Assembly: GCF_039595935.1 (NCBI RefSeq)
Contig: NZ_JBCNKR010000006.1
Span: 930,001-994,000 of the forward strand
DNA: 64,000 bases
Origin: Flavobacterium sp.
Lineage (GTDB): Bacteria > Bacteroidota > Bacteroidia > Flavobacteriales > Flavobacteriaceae
Direction: 5' to 3'
The translations under genes were made by a program, and so were the position numbers. The notes under the pieces are model-generated. The model was not told where the DNA came from and made no database searches. It worked only from the letters and a program-made list of their open reading frames with translations. Below, in pieces: positions 25,578-33,161 of this stretch. Position 1 is the first letter of the stretch. Each line of letters begins with the position of its first letter.

Positions 25578-26447
25578 ATGGGAAATGTTGCAACTAATTT
25601 TACTAAACAAATAGAAATTTTAAAAAGCAGAGGGATGGTTCTTGATCTTTCTGAAGATAAAATAAAAGAAATTTTACTTGATATCGGTTACTATAGGTTA
25701 GGTTTTTACTGGAACCCATTTGAGGTTGATAAAGATCATAATTTTATTGAAGGAACTAAATTTAGTGATGTGGTTTGTCTTTATTATTTGGATGTAGATT
25801 TAAGAAATCTTCTTCTTAAATACATAAATCGCATTGAAATTAATTTCAGAACTAAGGTTGTGTATTATGTTTCTAATATAAATAAAAAATCTCCGGTTTG
25901 GTTTATTGATAAACAGGTTATAAGTCAGGATTTCATTAATAATATTGACTATCATTACAATGATGATTTTATAAAAAATAGCAGACCAATAAAATTACAT
26001 CATCAAAAATATATTAATGATAAATATGCGCCAGCATGGAAAACACTTGAATATTTTACCTTTGGAACTATTCTTAAAATATTTAAATGTTTAAATGATG
26101 TTAAAACGCAAGAGACTATTTCTAAACAATTTGATGTCTTAAATTTGAGTAAATTCATAAATATTATGGAGACAATAGTTTTGGTGCGAAATTGCTGTGC
26201 TCACAGTGGAGTAATATTTGATATTACTACTCCTAAAGGGATTTCTATATTACCAGGAATAACTTTCAATAAAAATAATAGACATTGTTTAGATAGTGCA
26301 ATTAAAGTGATTCAATTAATACTTTCAAAAATATCTAATGATAGAAAGAATGATCTTGAAAAATCAATTAATGACTTGTTTAAAAGTCACGAAGATAATC
26401 CGATTATCAAAAAGATTATTGAGGATAAGATAGGATATGTGTATTAA
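25578..26447 (+). CDS. Abi_2-family abortive-infection-like protein (HEPN)
   Basis: A protein of about 289 residues from the ATG at 25578 (a further in-frame ATG lies 39 bp upstream). It matches the Abi_2/AbiD/AbiF-type layout: TKQIEILKSRGMVLDLSEDKIKEILLDIGYYRLGFYW near the start, YLDVDLRNLLLKYINRIEINFRTKVVYYV, then APAWKTLEYFTFGTILKIF and the closing LVRNCCAHSGVIFD. The last contains R-x4-H (RNCCAH), the RNase signature of HEPN domains. Related proteins stop phage growth by RNA cleavage, others are of unknown role. It sits next to an XRE regulator patch and an RNA candidate, which fits a defence-like accessory locus. No antitoxin is seen directly beside it. Confidence 0.88.
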   Translation: MGNVATNFTKQIEILKSRGMVLDLSEDKIKEILLDIGYYRLGFYWNPFEVDKDHNFIEGTKFSDVVCLYYLDVDLRNLLLKYINRIEINFRTKVVYYVSNINKKSPVWFIDKQVISQDFINNIDYHYNDDFIKNSRPIKLHHQKYINDKYAPAWKTLEYFTFGTILKIFKCLNDVKTQETISKQFDVLNLSKFINIMETIVLVRNCCAHSGVIFDITTPKGISILPGITFNKNNRHCLDSAIKVIQLILSKISNDRKNDLEKSINDLFKSHEDNPIIKKIIEDKIGYVY

Positions 26448-26464
26448 AGTTTTCTTTATACGTA

Positions 26465-26494
26465 TTGTAAATCAAAAAAAGATTCTTACTTTTG
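26465..26494 (+). promoter_or_regulatory. Promoter of orphan small RNA
   Basis: TTG at 26465-26467, exactly 19 bp, then TACTTTTG (TAnnTTTG) at 26487-26494. Among the promoter-like pairs of this window this is one of four with spacing and boxes both ideal; two belong to tRNA-Asp genes. Downstream there is no ORF but a structured stretch ending in a terminator. Confidence 0.85.
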
Positions 26495-26499
26495 TCCTC

Positions 26500-26582
26500 T
26501 GAAAGTGCCCTATTAGACTTGCTCTAATGCTGCACTATAAAAAAAGAAGTATAAACCCGGACTTGCTCCGGGTTTTCTTTTA
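26500..26582 (+). ncRNA. Candidate small RNA with twin ACTTGCT loops
   Basis: The stretch starts a few bases after a perfect promoter and ends in a T-run. It folds into two parts. Part one is AGTGC (26504-26508) / GCACT (26532-26536), enclosing ATTAG / CTAAT with the 7-nt loop ACTTGCT. Part two, after an A-rich linker, is CCCGG / CCGGG (inside AACCCGG..CCGGGTT) with the same 7-nt loop ACTTGCT, followed by TTTTCTTTT, so it doubles as terminator. There is no open frame with a start codon of meaningful length. The flanking genes (Abi_2 upstream, tRNA-Leu downstream on the other strand) do not require it. It may belong to a known Flavobacteria RNA such as the Flavo-1 motif; this was not tested. 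Confidence 0.75.
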
Positions 26583-26653
26583 TATCTAAGTTGCATAGAA
26601 TCAATACAATGGGTTTGTTTTGTTGTAAAATAGAATTGAAATTACCTCAAAAT

Positions 26654-26690
26654 AAAAAAGCTTCTGAAAAAATATTCAGAAGCTTTTTTA
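26654..26690 (-). terminator. Terminator of tRNA-Leu
   Basis: Read on the minus strand: stem AAGCTTCTGAA / TTCAGAAGCTT flanked by A- and T-runs, two bases after the 3' end of the tRNA. Confidence 0.9.
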
Positions 26691-26691
26691 G

Positions 26692-26773
26692 TGCGGATAA
26701 TAGGACTCGAACCTACACGCCTTGCGGCACCAGATCCTAAGTCTGGCATGTCTACCAATTTCACCATATCCGC
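26692..26773 (-). tRNA. tRNA-Leu (TAG)
   Basis: An 82-nt class II tRNA on the minus strand: acceptor GCGGATA paired with TATCCGC-type 3' end and discriminator A, D-arm GGTGAAATTGGTAGACA, anticodon stem-loop CCAGA-CTTAGGA-TCTGG with anticodon TAG, a long variable arm (TGCCGCAAGGCGT), and T-arm TAGG-TTCGAGT-CCTA. It decodes CUA-type leucine codons. Confidence 0.96.
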
Positions 26774-26787
26774 GGGAATTGTGGGTG

Positions 26788-26816
26788 CAAAGATAAGCAT
26801 ACTTTCCAATTATCAA
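26788..26816 (-). promoter_or_regulatory. Promoter of tRNA-Leu
   Basis: On the minus strand TTG (26814-26816), an 18-bp spacer, and TATCTTTG (26788-26795), 14 bp before the tRNA 5' end. Confidence 0.8.
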
Positions 26817-26883
26817 AGCCTTTTTTGAAAATTTTTTTTAATTCTCTTTTTTGTACTTTTGGTTTTCTATAAAAATAATTTAA

Positions 26884-28272
26884 ATGGAAAATATTAAGTC
26901 CTACGTTCAACAACATAAAGATCGGTTTATCAATGAATTGATCGAATTATTAAAGATTCCGTCGGTAAGTGCCGACACTGCATATTCTCAAGATGTTATT
27001 GACACAGCAGAGGCTGTAAAAGAAAGTTTATCAAAAGCAGGCTGCGATTTTGTCGAAACTTGCGACACTCCGGGTTACCCAATTATCTACGGAGAAAAAA
27101 TAATCGACCCAAATCTTCCAACAGTTTTAGTTTACGGACACTACGATGTTCAGCCGCCGGATCCATTAGAATTATGGACTTCACCACCTTTTGAACCCGT
27201 TATAAAAAATACAGACATTCACCCAGAAGGAGCGATTTTCGCGCGTGGAGCTTGTGACGACAAAGGTCAGATGTACATGCACGTAAAAGCGCTGGAATAT
27301 ATGGTACAAAACAATGTTTTGCCTTGTAACGTAAAATTCATGATCGAAGGAGAAGAAGAAGTAGGTTCGGCAAGTTTGGCTTGGTTCGTAGAACGCAATC
27401 AGGAAAAACTGAAAAACGACGTTATTTTAATTTCTGATACTGGAATGATTTCGAACCAACAGCCATCGATTACGACAGGTTTAAGAGGTTTAAGTTATGT
27501 TGAGGTAGAAATTACGGGGCCAAACCGCGATTTGCATTCAGGTTTATACGGAGGAGCTGTGGCGAACCCAATTAATATTTTAGCAAAAATGATCGCTTCT
27601 CTTCACGACGAAGACAATCATATTACCATTCCGGGATTCTACGATAAAGTTCAGGAATTATCTGCAGAAGAAAGAGCAGAAATGGCAAAAGCGCCTTTTA
27701 GCTTAGAAAAATATAAAAATGCTTTAAACATTGCTGATGTTTACGGCGAAAAAGGTTATGTAACCAACGAACGAAACTCAATTCGTCCGACATTAGACGT
27801 AAACGGAATCTGGGGCGGTTATACTGGTGAAGGTGCTAAAACAGTTATTGCGAGTAAAGCTTATGCTAAAATCTCAATGCGTTTGGTTCCAAATCAGGAT
27901 TGGCATGAAATTACAGAACTTTTTACAAAACATTTCACAAGCATTGCCCCAGCTGGAGTTACGGTAAAAGTAACGCCTCATCACGGTGGACAAGGTTACG
28001 TAACGCCAATTGATAGTATTGGTTATCAGGCTGCAAATAAAGCGTATACAGAAACATTTGGAGTTCCTGCAATTCCGGTTCGTTCTGGAGGAAGTATTCC
28101 AATTGTGGCTTTGTTTGAAAAAGAATTAAAAAGCAAAACGATTTTGATGGGATTTGGTTTGGACAGCGATGCAATTCACTCGCCCAATGAGCATTTCGGA
28201 ATCTTTAATTACTTGAAAGGAATTGAAACTATTCCGTTGTTTTACAAGTATTTTGTGGAGCTTTCTAAATAG
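26884..28272 (+). CDS. M20-family dipeptidase
   Basis: A 462-residue metallopeptidase of the M20 family (carboxypeptidase/dipeptidase branch related to CNDP and DapE/ArgE). The zinc ligands appear in order: VYGHYDVQPPDPLELW (His and Asp), ARGACDDKGQM (bridging Asp), EGEEEVGSASL (catalytic Glu then metal Glu), SDTGMISNQQP (Asp) and SPNEHFGIF near the C-terminus (His). A dimerisation lid domain lies between, opening with GLRGLSYVEVEITGPNRDLHSGLYGGAV. No signal peptide, so the enzyme is cytoplasmic and splits dipeptides or similar amides for amino-acid recycling. Single gene; the preceding gap holds the tRNA-Leu promoter on the other strand. Confidence 0.93.
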   Translation: MENIKSYVQQHKDRFINELIELLKIPSVSADTAYSQDVIDTAEAVKESLSKAGCDFVETCDTPGYPIIYGEKIIDPNLPTVLVYGHYDVQPPDPLELWTSPPFEPVIKNTDIHPEGAIFARGACDDKGQMYMHVKALEYMVQNNVLPCNVKFMIEGEEEVGSASLAWFVERNQEKLKNDVILISDTGMISNQQPSITTGLRGLSYVEVEITGPNRDLHSGLYGGAVANPINILAKMIASLHDEDNHITIPGFYDKVQELSAEERAEMAKAPFSLEKYKNALNIADVYGEKGYVTNERNSIRPTLDVNGIWGGYTGEGAKTVIASKAYAKISMRLVPNQDWHEITELFTKHFTSIAPAGVTVKVTPHHGGQGYVTPIDSIGYQAANKAYTETFGVPAIPVRSGGSIPIVALFEKELKSKTILMGFGLDSDAIHSPNEHFGIFNYLKGIETIPLFYKYFVELSK

Positions 28273-28282
28273 TTTTTTAACC

Positions 28283-28370
28283 GCAAAGGCACTAAGGTTT
28301 GCGCAAAGTTCGCTATGATTTTTGCTAGCAATCCCGATAGTTATCGGGAGCAAGGTCGCAAAGTTTTTAA
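28283..28370. repeat. Decayed AACCGCAAAG repeat with TCCCGATAGTTATCGGGA hairpin
   Basis: The left edge reads AACCGCAAAGGC and the right edge GGTCGCAAAG, a degenerate member of the CGCAAAG palindrome set. In its centre (about 28331-28350) lies the perfect hairpin TCCCGATAGTTATCGGGA. It fills the gap behind the M20 gene. Confidence 0.7.
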
Positions 28371-28420
28371 ATGCAGAACTTTGTCAAAGTTTTAAACTAT
28401 GACAAAGTTAATCTCAATAT

Positions 28421-28451
28421 AAATCCGTTCAGAAATGAGCGGATTTTTTTT
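28421..28451 (+). terminator. Terminator-like hairpin
   Basis: Stem AAATCCG / CGGATTT with a loop of about 12 nt and a T8 run. It lies between the M20 dipeptidase gene and the TonB-like gene and probably ends the former. Confidence 0.8.
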
Positions 28452-28518
28452 GTCAAGAGAATATCAGAACAATTTTAATTAAAGTAAAAAATTATATTTG
28501 TTTATCAAAAACAAGAAT

Positions 28519-28977
28519 ATGAAAAGAATGCTTTGTCAGGGTTTTATAATGATGTTATTTATTTTTATGAGCGGGAAAATTATGGCTCAGGATTTTACAG
28601 TAAAACAAGAAGACGGATCTAGCGATGATATTTTTGTATCTGTAGAAATTGCTGCAGATTTTCCTGGCAGTATTTATAGGTTTCGTGATTTTGTAAAAAC
28701 CAATTTTAAAATTCCGAATAAAGCAGTTAGAAAAAAAGTAAGAGGAGAAATTCCTGTACAGTTTATAGTAGAAAAAGACGGCTCTTTATCGGATATCAAA
28801 CTTTTAAATAATCTTGGTTTCGGACTAGATGAAGAAGCTTTGCGTGTTATTCAGCTTTCGCCAAACTGGAAGCCAGCTTCTCGCAATGGTAAAAAAGTAA
28901 AAGGGCTTGTGATTTTTCGAATATATATCGACACAAACGAAGAAAAAGAAAAACGTATTTATTTTGAAAAAAAGTAA
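28519..28977 (+). CDS. TonB C-terminal-domain protein
   Basis: A 152-residue exported protein. A signal peptide or membrane anchor (LCQGFIMMLFIFMSGKIMAQ) is followed by a TonB_C domain: FVKTNFKIPNKAVRKKVRGEIPVQFIVEKDGSLSDIKLLNN, then LGFGLDEEALRVIQLSPNWKPASRNGKKVKG. The VxFxVxxDGxxxxxxxxx-GxGLDEEALR-xxxxxPxWxPxxxxGxxV pattern is diagnostic. It lacks the proline-rich spacer and a clear transmembrane anchor of true TonB, so it may be a periplasmic accessory of energy transduction. The ATG at 28519 was chosen over an upstream TTG. A -7-like TATATTTG ends at 28500. Confidence 0.87.
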   Translation: MKRMLCQGFIMMLFIFMSGKIMAQDFTVKQEDGSSDDIFVSVEIAADFPGSIYRFRDFVKTNFKIPNKAVRKKVRGEIPVQFIVEKDGSLSDIKLLNNLGFGLDEEALRVIQLSPNWKPASRNGKKVKGLVIFRIYIDTNEEKEKRIYFEKK

Positions 28978-28984
28978 TTTTTTT

Positions 28985-29052
28985 AAGAAGCAAAGATGCA
29001 GAGGTTCAAAGAGAAAAAGTCTTTGTCCCTTTGAACCTCTTTCACTCTGAAC
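28985..29052. repeat. AGAGGTTCAAAG palindrome
   Basis: Perfect 12-bp arms AGAGGTTCAAAG (29000-29011) and CTTTGAACCTCT (29029-29040), plus weaker outer pairing. It shares the AACCTTTG style of repeat seen behind the lipoprotein gene at 1311-1384. Confidence 0.75.
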
Positions 29053-29060
29053 CTAAACAT

Positions 29061-29097
29061 AAAAAAAATCCGCTTTCAGATTTTCTGAAAGCGGAAA
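29061..29097 (-). terminator. Terminator of the saccharopine-dehydrogenase-like gene
   Basis: Perfect stem TCCGCTTTCAGA / TCTGAAAGCGGA with, on the minus strand, a T8 run behind it. It probably also serves the convergent TonB-like gene. Confidence 0.88.
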
Positions 29098-29139
29098 AAT
29101 AAACTAAAAAAAATTCTAAAAATAAAAATGAAATCCAGA

Positions 29140-30504
29140 TTAAAATAAATCCGGATTGTATCCAAAATAGGGTACAGTCTGTTCATTAAAAATAACGCCG
29201 TACTCTTCTAATTCCTCTAATATAGGTTCGTAAACTTCTTTCTTAATCGGCAGCTGCACGCCCGGAGTTGTGATTTTTCCGTTTAAAATCAACAAAGTGG
29301 CGATTGCAACCGGAAGTCCGACCGTTTTTGCCATTGCCGTGTAAGTCTGATCGTCGCCAATGCAAACCATTTTTGAATCGATTTGTTTTTTCTCACCGTT
29401 TAGTTCATAACCAAATTTGTGATACATCACGATCATATCTTTATCATCTGGTTCTAAAGCCCAGCTGTCGGTTAAGATTTTTTCTAAAATTTGAGCAGGA
29501 GTTGCATTTGGCAGATTTACTTTTTTGTTTGGGTTGAATAAATCCAATTCTAAAAGTTTATCCCACATAATATCATCCTGATCGATTTTAAGAATAAAAC
29601 GGGTTTTTATTTCAACAGAATCCGTTGGGTGATAAGGCAGAAACGAATTCATAAATTGGCGATAACTCATGTTTTCAGAATCTTCGATAACATAACTATC
29701 ATCTGTCATTCCGAGCTGTACAAACATATTCCAGGCTTTCGAAAAACCAACTCTTCGAATTGTTCCTCTATATAATGTCAGAACATCGTCAAGTCCGTAA
29801 ATTGATCTGTATTTAAGCGAATCTCGGTTGGAATAGGCTTCAAACTTTCCGTAACCCTCAACTTCTAAGAATTCTGTCCGGCGAAACAATGCGCTGTACG
29901 GAATATATTTATAAGTTCCTTCCTGAATAAACTTAGCAGCGCCGCCTTGTCCGGCCAAAACCACATTTCGCGGTGCCCAGGTAAATTTATAATTCCATAA
30001 ATTATTGTCAGATTCCGGAGCGACTAAACCGCCGCAAAATGATTCAAACAAAAGCATGTTACCGCCTTTTGATCTGATTTCGTCAATAACTTTCATGGCG
30101 CTCATGTGGTCGATTCCGGGATCAAGACCAATTTCGTTCATGAAAATCAGATTGTTCTTTTTAACTTCTTCATCAAGCGCCTGCATCGCATCACTTATAT
30201 AAGATGCCGTAACAAGATGTTTTTTAAACTGAATACAATCTTTGGCTACTTCAATATGTAAATGTGCGGGAAGCATCGAAATAACTATTGACGCTTTTTC
30301 AATAGCTGCACGTCTTTCTTCGGTATTAAAAATATCTAAAGCAATTGGAGTTGCGTTAGGATGTTTCTGCGTTTTTTTCTCGGCCAGAGCCAAAGATAAA
30401 TCGGCAACCACAAGATGCAGGTTTTCAGTTTCTGATTTGGCAAGTAAATAACGAATCAACGAAGATGCCGATCTGCCTGCTCCAATTATTAAAACGCTTC
30501 TCAT
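29140..30504 (-). CDS. Saccharopine dehydrogenase-family oxidoreductase
   Basis: A 454-residue NAD(P)-dependent enzyme of the saccharopine dehydrogenase / carboxynorspermidine synthase-like family. The start MRSVLIIGAGRSASSLIRYLL carries the Rossmann GxGxxA/S loop; ALDIFNTEERRAAIEKASIVISMLPAHLHIEVAKDCI is the second half of the nucleotide-binding domain; FMNEIGLDPGIDHMSAMKVIDEI is the strongly conserved substrate-domain entry. In bacteria such enzymes either make or split saccharopine, or join aminoaldehydes in polyamine synthesis. The LDPGIDHM motif favours the LYS9-like side. The ATG at 30502-30504 was chosen; the frame stays open eight codons upstream. Confidence 0.88.
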   Translation of the reverse strand: MRSVLIIGAGRSASSLIRYLLAKSETENLHLVVADLSLALAEKKTQKHPNATPIALDIFNTEERRAAIEKASIVISMLPAHLHIEVAKDCIQFKKHLVTASYISDAMQALDEEVKKNNLIFMNEIGLDPGIDHMSAMKVIDEIRSKGGNMLLFESFCGGLVAPESDNNLWNYKFTWAPRNVVLAGQGGAAKFIQEGTYKYIPYSALFRRTEFLEVEGYGKFEAYSNRDSLKYRSIYGLDDVLTLYRGTIRRVGFSKAWNMFVQLGMTDDSYVIEDSENMSYRQFMNSFLPYHPTDSVEIKTRFILKIDQDDIMWDKLLELDLFNPNKKVNLPNATPAQILEKILTDSWALEPDDKDMIVMYHKFGYELNGEKKQIDSKMVCIGDDQTYTAMAKTVGLPVAIATLLILNGKITTPGVQLPIKKEVYEPILEELEEYGVIFNEQTVPYFGYNPDLF

Positions 30505-30691
30505 AATTCTAATATTTAACACAAACATATTAAAATGTTATAAATATAACAAATTTAATTTCAAAAATGATATTTATTTAATTCGTAAATGGGCTAAAAA
30601 AGTCAATTTTGAGATTGAAATATTTCAAAAACTAAAATGAATATTGGTTACTATGAAGTATTTTTGTTTCCAAATTAAAAGTTTAGAAAAT

Positions 30692-31078
30692 ATGAAAAGA
30701 AGAATCGTTTTAACTGGCGCCTTTATAGGTATGTTAGCTATTATTTTTGGTGCTTTTGGAGCACATTTACTAAAAAAATATTTGTCTGTTGAAGAGTTAA
30801 ATACTTTTGAAGTTGGTGTTCGTTATCAAATGTACCATGCACTCTTTTTACTTTTTCTTTCTACCCGAAAAGATATTGCCGAAAAAACAGTAAAAACGAT
30901 CTATAATCTGGTTGTGGCCGGTGTTGTTCTATTTAGCGGATCAATCTATATTTTAGCTACAAAAAGTCTTACAATTTTTGATTCTAAAATTATCGTATTC
31001 GCAACACCTTTGGGCGGATTCTTATTAATTATTGGCTGGTTGGTATTATTTCTTACTATTTTGAGGAAAAAATCATAA
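30692..31078 (+). CDS. DUF423-family membrane protein
   Basis: A 128-residue protein with four membrane helices: MKRRIVLTGAFIGMLAIIFGAFGAHLL opens the family pattern (GAFGAH), and KTYEVGVRYQMYHALFLL is present here as FEVGVRYQMYHALFLL, the second hallmark of DUF423/YgdD. The end is GGFLLIIGWLVLF. The family sits in the inner membrane and is of unknown role. The start at 30692 leaves out a 16-codon extension that looks noncoding. A TATTTTTG box lies at 30659-30666 but lacks a TTG at the right spacing. Confidence 0.92.
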   Translation: MKRRIVLTGAFIGMLAIIFGAFGAHLLKKYLSVEELNTFEVGVRYQMYHALFLLFLSTRKDIAEKTVKTIYNLVVAGVVLFSGSIYILATKSLTIFDSKIIVFATPLGGFLLIIGWLVLFLTILRKKS

Positions 31079-31284
31079 AATCCCGAAAAAAAAATTCTGT
31101 ATAAAAATTAATCTTTAATTTTGTCTCATAATTAACATATAAGGTTACTTATGTGAATTTTTATTGCTTTTATCTTCTTTGATAAAAAAATATAACAATT
31201 TGCAAACTTGGGCTTTACGTTTAAGAATTAGTAAAATTATATTTTGTTGCACCAAAAAATAACTTACAACACAACATTAAATTT

Positions 31285-32889
31285 ATGGACAATAACACAC
31301 TTTTCGCGCAATCGATTTCGTTAAAAGAATTAGGAATAGAAAATGCAACGGTTCGTTACCAGTTATCTGCAGATGAGCTGCATGCTATAACTGTGCAGTC
31401 AGGACAAGGTGTTGAGGCCTCTACAGGTGCTTTGGCAATTAATACAGGAGAATTTACAGGACGTTCGCCTCAGGATCGTTTTATTGTAAAAGACAGCATT
31501 ACAGAAGATAAAGTATGGTGGGGAAATGTAAATATCCCGTTTTCACCAGAAGCTTTTGAGAAATTATATAATAAGGTAACGAAGTTTTTATCAGACAAAG
31601 AAGTTTTTGTACGTGATGCTTATGTGTGTTCAGATCCAAATTACAGACTAAATGTACGTGTTGTTACAGAAACGGCATGGTCGAATTTGTTTTGCTATAA
31701 TATGTTCTTAAGACCAGAAGAGTCTGAATTAGTAAATTTTAAACCAGAGTGGACAGTAGTTTGCGCTCCAAGTTTTATGGCAGATCCTGCTGTAGACGGA
31801 ACACGTCAGTCTAACTTTGCCATTTTAGATTTTACTAAAAAAATCGCGTTAATTGGCGGAACTGGTTATACTGGAGAAATGAAAAAAGGAATTTTCTCTG
31901 CTTTAAACTTCATTTTGCCTGTTTTCGAAAATACATTACCAATGCATTGTAGTGCCAATGTTGGTAAAAACGGCGATACAGCTATTTTCTTTGGATTATC
32001 CGGAACAGGAAAAACTACTCTTTCTGCAGATCCTGAACGTAAATTAATCGGTGACGATGAACACGGTTGGACTGCTGAAAATACAGTTTTTAACTTCGAA
32101 GGAGGATGCTATGCTAAAGTAATCAACTTAACTGAAGAAAATGAACCGGACATTTACAGAGCAATCAAAAAAGGTGCGCTTTTAGAAAATGTGGTTTTCA
32201 AACCAGGAACGGAAGAAGTAGATTATGATGATGTTTCGATTACTCAAAACACGCGTGTAAGTTACCCAATAACACATATTGACAATATTCAGCCGGGTTC
32301 TATTGGTCATAACCCAAAAAATATATTTTTCCTTACAGCAGATTCTTTCGGAATTCTGCCTCCAATTTCAAGATTAACTCCAGGTCAGGCTGCTTACCAT
32401 TTTATTTCAGGATATACAGCAAAAGTTGCCGGAACAGAAGCCGGAGTTACAGAACCACAGCCTAATTTTTCTGCTTGTTTTGGAGCGCCTTTTATGCCTT
32501 TACATCCAACAAAATATGCTGAAATGTTAAGCAAAAAAATGAAAGATGCTGATGTAAAAGTTTGGTTAATCAACACTGGTTGGACTGGCGGCGCATACGG
32601 AACAGGAAGCCGTATGAAACTAAAATATACGCGTGCTATGATTACTGCTGCATTAAACGGAGAACTGGATAATGTAGAATATCAAAATCACGCAGTATTT
32701 GGAATTGCAAAACCACAATCTTGCCCTAATGTTCCAAGCGAAATTTTAAATCCTAGAAACACTTGGGAAGACAAAGATTTATATGATAAAAAAGCGCTGG
32801 AATTAGCTCAGAAATTCAAAGCTAATTTTGCCAAATTTGAAGAGTTTGCCAATGCTGAAATTTTAGCAGGAGCACCAATTACAGAATAA
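31285..32889 (+). CDS. pckA: Phosphoenolpyruvate carboxykinase (ATP)
   Basis: A 534-residue ATP-dependent PEP carboxykinase, the first committed step of gluconeogenesis (oxaloacetate + ATP to PEP + CO2 + ADP), active in the cytoplasm. The kinase-1a P-loop is FFGLSGTGKTTLSADP near residue 235, the kinase-2 metal site is LIGDDEHGW, and the substrate loop TGEFTGRSPQDRFIVKD lies near residue 51. Further landmarks are NFEGGCYAKVINL and TGWTGGAYGTGSRMKLKYTR. Length and order fit the ATP-type family; the GTP-type is unrelated in length and motifs. The AT-rich leader shows an imperfect -7 (TATTTTG). A strong terminator follows at 32911-32944. Confidence 0.98.
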   Translation: MDNNTLFAQSISLKELGIENATVRYQLSADELHAITVQSGQGVEASTGALAINTGEFTGRSPQDRFIVKDSITEDKVWWGNVNIPFSPEAFEKLYNKVTKFLSDKEVFVRDAYVCSDPNYRLNVRVVTETAWSNLFCYNMFLRPEESELVNFKPEWTVVCAPSFMADPAVDGTRQSNFAILDFTKKIALIGGTGYTGEMKKGIFSALNFILPVFENTLPMHCSANVGKNGDTAIFFGLSGTGKTTLSADPERKLIGDDEHGWTAENTVFNFEGGCYAKVINLTEENEPDIYRAIKKGALLENVVFKPGTEEVDYDDVSITQNTRVSYPITHIDNIQPGSIGHNPKNIFFLTADSFGILPPISRLTPGQAAYHFISGYTAKVAGTEAGVTEPQPNFSACFGAPFMPLHPTKYAEMLSKKMKDADVKVWLINTGWTGGAYGTGSRMKLKYTRAMITAALNGELDNVEYQNHAVFGIAKPQSCPNVPSEILNPRNTWEDKDLYDKKALELAQKFKANFAKFEEFANAEILAGAPITE

Positions 32890-32910
32890 AAGGAATTATT
32901 TAATTCAAAA

Positions 32911-32944
32911 TAAAAAAGCTGTTCATTATGAACAGCTTTTTTTA
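32911..32944 (+). terminator. Terminator of pckA
   Basis: Perfect stem AAAAAGCTGTTCAT / ATGAACAGCTTTTT with long T-run, 21 bp after the stop codon. Confidence 0.93.
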
Positions 32945-33027
32945 GTTTCCAATCGCAGTAAAAAAAAATAAACACTAACACGGGTACTGCGACTGAAAAC
33001 CGTGACTGAACAGCTTTTTTTAGTTTC
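32930..33027. repeat. 78-bp duplication of terminator tail around a hairpin
   Basis: The 20-bp string at 32930-32949 (the 3' half of the pckA terminator plus AGTTTC) recurs exactly at 33008-33027, 78 bp further on. Between the copies lies a small structured piece with TCGCAGTA (32955 region) and its reverse complement TACTGCGA. It looks like an insertion that duplicated its target, or a recombination product. Confidence 0.65.
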
Positions 33028-33158
33028 AAGTTTGTGGTTGAGTGAACACTTCTGAGACTGAGCGAAGTCGAATCTCTCGCAAAGCACTTCGACTTCGCTC
33101 AGTGTGACACTAGATTTAAGTCTCGCTAAAACTTGAAACTTGAAACCTGAAACAAAAA
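33019..33158. repeat. Nested palindrome with ACTGAGCGAAGTCGAA arms
   Basis: The outer arms AGTTTCAAGTTT and its reverse complement (near 33129-33140, AAACTTGAAACT) enclose an inner perfect 16-bp pair ACTGAGCGAAGTCGAA (33057-33072) / TTCGACTTCGCTCAGT (33088-33103). The inner unit is the same sequence that occurs as coding fragments in mvaD and in the cyclase gene. Confidence 0.85.
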
Positions 33159-33161
33159 GAA

